From assembly GCA_025455445.1 (NCBI GenBank), contig JALOMN010000071.1:1-7288 (forward strand): a stretch of 7,288 nt of DNA, in the 5' to 3' direction. Positions 4,937 to 7,288 of the stretch are shown here, in pieces; position 1 is the stretch's first letter, and every line of letters begins with the position of its first letter. This DNA comes from Cyclobacteriaceae bacterium. GTDB lineage: Bacteria > Bacteroidota > Bacteroidia > Cytophagales > Cyclobacteriaceae. The translations under genes and the position numbers were made by a program. The notes under the pieces were generated by a model. The model had not been told where the DNA came from. It was given only the letters and a program-made list of their open reading frames with translations, and ran no database searches.

Positions 4937-7288
4937 TTATCCAGTGTTTTTTAAACCACTTGAAAGTGAATTAATCAGGCTCAGTAATTTTCTTAGCATT
5001 TTATCTTTTTCTATGCTGTTTTCATCCTTGATATTTCTCCATTGTTTCAGATGTTCTATATGAAGCTTATGCAGAATTATCAATTTGTCATTTCTCCAGG
5101 TTAAGTTATCATATTGCCCTATTCTTCTTATTGATGCGGGTTCTTCAAAAAGGTCTTCAATCATGCTGCGCCCGTTTTGATAATCAGTTAGAATTTTATT
5201 CATGAACAACGCTCTTTCTTCTTCATTATCATCTAAATCAGCGTATAGTTTCATTATATCTGCATTAGAAAGAAGAAGATTAGTTTCTGTCTGAATCATT
5301 AAAAACCTCAAAAAGGTCCAATCATTTATGCTTTTTTTAAACTGAAGATATTCCTGAGGTTTTTCTTCTTTCAATTTTTTCAGTGCTTCGCCAAGTCCAT
5401 ACCATCCTGTAAGTGCAATTCTGGAAAGGTTCCAGCTAAATACCCACGGAATTGCTCGTAAATCGTTCAGCGTTCGCTTTCCGGTTCTTCGTGCCGGCCT
5501 CGAACCAATTTTACTTTTCTCAAGCACATCGATGCAGGTAGTTTTGCTGTAAAAATCAATAAAACCTGGCGTTTCTATTAAATCCCTGTAATGCTCAAAA
5601 GATTTTTGAGCTAAATATTCCATGGTTTCAGCTGGATACGGATTGTCTTTAATCTCCTTTCTGCTTTTTAAAATTTGTTTAGCAACTCCTGAAGCTAACG
5701 CATTCATATTGTATGTGGCCGTAAGAGGATTGCCAAATTGTTGCGCAATAGATTCTCCCTGCACGGTCACTTTAATAGTGCCCTTCACCGTATTTACGGG
5801 CATGCTTTCTAAAAAGCGGTGATACTTGCCACCGCCTCTGCTGATGGTGCCTCCGGTTCCGTGGAAAAAGTAAATTTCTGTGTGGTTCCTTCTTCCTACT
5901 TCAGCGAGTTCTTTTTCAGCTTTAAATAAATTCCACTTGCTCGCAATCGTACCTCCGTCTTTATTACTATCACTATAGCCCAGCATTACTTCCTGCTTGT
6001 GCGCTAATTTGCTGGCTCTTTCTTTCGTAATAGGATGTTGAAGAAAATCCGCTAAAATAGAAGGGCCGTGATGAAGATCTTCTATGGTTTCTAAAAGCGG
6101 AACTACCCGTATGTCGGTAGTAAGTAATTGTGTTTCTCTCATCAAAAGATAAACCACCAATAGATCACTCAGATTTCTGGTCATACTGATGATAAACGAA
6201 CCAATGCCTTCTGAACCATAATGATTAATGTGATTTCGCACTACGCGGTAGCAGTCTAGCACATTGTCTGCTTCAGCTCCGTATGAAACTGTCACATCTG
6301 TAATTAAGGTGTTGCTCGTTAAAATTTTATTTAAGTAGGCTACTCGTTTTTCTTCTGCCCAGTTTTCAAAATCATAATCGGCTGCACCGTTTGTTTTTAA
6401 AATTTGTGATATTGCCTTGTCATGAAAACTACTGTTTTGCCTTATGTCTAACTTCGCCAGGTGAAATCGAAAGCACTTAATAGTGCGTTCTATCGGGAAT
6501 AGTAAATCTTCAGAAAGACCTTTCATGCCGTTCTCAATCAGAATTTCCCGTAAAAATTTCAGGTCTTCCTCCAGCGCAGCAGCAGATTTATAATAAGAGT
6601 TGGAATCTGTAATGTTATCAGCTTGTGTATTTTCCAGTTTCGCTAGCAGTAAGTTTACATATTGTCTCCAGGGTTCGTATTGATTTCGATTAATCGCTTT
6701 TGCTCCCGATTCACCTAATGCACTGGATTTTTTAGTAATCGCTTCGGACAATGAAAAGGGCACTGCATTACTAATGGCAGAAACAGAAAGTCTTTTTGCC
6801 AGAATTGATAATCGGGATTGAATAATAGAAAGAGCTGCCTTTCTATGCAACAATAGCGTTTCTTGCGTGATACCCGGTGTTACGAAAGGATGTCCGTCTC
6901 TGTCACCACCCACCCAACTTCCAAAGTTGATTTTAGGAAACAGATCGGGATTTTTTATTTTGGTGGGATTCATCCCCATTTCAATCCACGAACTTTTAAT
7001 TTGCTGATCACTTATCTCCAGCACTTTTGGAAAAACTTTACTCAAATAGTAAATGGTATTTGCTCTTTCATCTTTAATGTCTGGTTTTTCCAGATGAATC
7101 TCTCCCGTTCTCCACCACCTTTCCAATAAATTGATAATGTTTTCTTTGATTATATACTGTTCTGACTTACTCAGTGAAGTGTTTTCACGCTGTACCATGA
7201 GCAAATACAATTCGCGGTGAATTTCAATTACAGTAACTCTTTTGGCTTCTGTAGGATGTGCAGTAAGCACAGGAATAACATTCGTTTC
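4937..7288 (-). CDS. ppc: Phosphoenolpyruvate carboxylase, C-terminal 783 residues (5' end beyond window)
   Basis: PEP carboxylase converts PEP and bicarbonate to oxaloacetate and phosphate, refilling the TCA cycle; it is a cytosolic tetramer. The frame is open to the right edge. The fragment begins six residues before LTAHPTE, which carries the catalytic His (H138 in E. coli), so about 125-130 N-terminal residues are missing. Further marks, numbered in the fragment: GGDRDGHP (127-134); LLETIEDL, with the metal-binding Glu near 400; VMLGYSDSNKDGG (434-446), with the metal-binding Asp at 440; FHGTGGTISRGGG (475-487); GSRPARR (595-601); LRAIPW (610-615); and the C-terminal KNTG (780-783). Spacing from the metal Asp to the FHG His is 36 residues, the same as in E. 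coli. Oddities are Thr at 478 where E. coli has Arg581, His for Asn in GGDRDGNP, and Asn at 675 near the position of the aspartate-binding Lys773. The long intact frame argues for a working enzyme. The gene ends 111 bases before the next start. Confidence 0.97.
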   Translation of the reverse strand, partial: ETNVIPVLTAHPTEAKRVTVIEIHRELYLLMVQRENTSLSKSEQYIIKENIINLLERWWRTGEIHLEKPDIKDERANTIYYLSKVFPKVLEISDQQIKSSWIEMGMNPTKIKNPDLFPKINFGSWVGGDRDGHPFVTPGITQETLLLHRKAALSIIQSRLSILAKRLSVSAISNAVPFSLSEAITKKSSALGESGAKAINRNQYEPWRQYVNLLLAKLENTQADNITDSNSYYKSAAALEEDLKFLREILIENGMKGLSEDLLFPIERTIKCFRFHLAKLDIRQNSSFHDKAISQILKTNGAADYDFENWAEEKRVAYLNKILTSNTLITDVTVSYGAEADNVLDCYRVVRNHINHYGSEGIGSFIISMTRNLSDLLVVYLLMRETQLLTTDIRVVPLLETIEDLHHGPSILADFLQHPITKERASKLAHKQEVMLGYSDSNKDGGTIASKWNLFKAEKELAEVGRRNHTEIYFFHGTGGTISRGGGKYHRFLESMPVNTVKGTIKVTVQGESIAQQFGNPLTATYNMNALASGVAKQILKSRKEIKDNPYPAETMEYLAQKSFEHYRDLIETPGFIDFYSKTTCIDVLEKSKIGSRPARRTGKRTLNDLRAIPWVFSWNLSRIALTGWYGLGEALKKLKEEKPQEYLQFKKSINDWTFLRFLMIQTETNLLLSNADIMKLYADLDDNEEERALFMNKILTDYQNGRSMIEDLFEEPASIRRIGQYDNLTWRNDKLIILHKLHIEHLKQWRNIKDENSIEKDKMLRKLLSLINSLSSGLKNTG

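Noticed and set aside
6863..7129. Plus-strand open frame of 88 codons
   Set aside because: Antisense to the conserved GGDRDG region of ppc, so it is a shadow of that gene.
7268..7270. GTG at 7270 as the start codon of ppc
   Set aside because: The frame stays open to the window edge (ETNVIP before VLTAHPT), and PEP carboxylases carry well over 100 residues before this motif, so the gene simply continues outside the window.

Overview
The window looks like chromosome from a member of the Bacteroidota, probably near Chitinophagaceae or Sphingobacteriia. The evidence is AT-rich DNA, A/T-rich start regions with no Shine-Dalgarno sequence, two lipoproteins (one with a Bacteroidota-type surface-export signal right after its cysteine) and protein styles that resemble that phylum. 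Family-level placement is inference. All seven genes I can support are on the minus strand, so the window reads right to left. I see no RNA gene, insertion sequence, CRISPR array or phage gene.

In transcription order, from right to left: (1) positions 7288-4937 hold the C-terminal nine-tenths of phosphoenolpyruvate carboxylase (ppc); the N-terminus lies beyond the right edge. (2) 4825-4436 encodes a 129-residue membrane-anchored acidic protein of unknown function. (3) 4362-3490 encodes a 290-residue probable outer-membrane beta-barrel with a signal peptide and a very polar conserved-looking block. The 73-base gap between genes 2 and 3 holds a good 12-bp stem-loop that folds best on the coding-strand RNA. 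(4) 3314-2646 encodes a lipoprotein with a surface-export signal. (5) 2572-2036 encodes a three-helix membrane protein with a small C-terminal domain. (6) 1748-504 encodes a 414-residue lipoprotein with an uncharacterised C-terminal module. (7) 319-1 is the first 106 residues of a PLP-dependent Cys/Met-metabolism enzyme that runs off the left edge.

The genes do not form one obvious pathway. The two edge genes are central metabolism (anaplerotic oxaloacetate supply; sulfur amino acids). The five between them encode envelope proteins of unknown role. Genes 2 and 3 are the best candidate functional pair: both envelope-targeted, adjacent, co-directional and joined by a short structured spacer. 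They resemble proteins I associate loosely with metal-efflux loci in Bacteroidota, but no pump is present here and the link is unproven. The gaps at 320-503, 1749-2035, 3315-3489 and 4826-4936 hold only weak hairpins, and I found no complete Bacteroidota promoter (TTG, about 19 bases, TAnnTTTG) in any of them. The 287-base gap at 1749-2035 contains nothing I can name.

I do not see a clearly new multi-gene system. The points most worth checking are the active-site and allosteric substitutions in PEP carboxylase, the structured spacer with its gene pair, and the surface-export lipoprotein.
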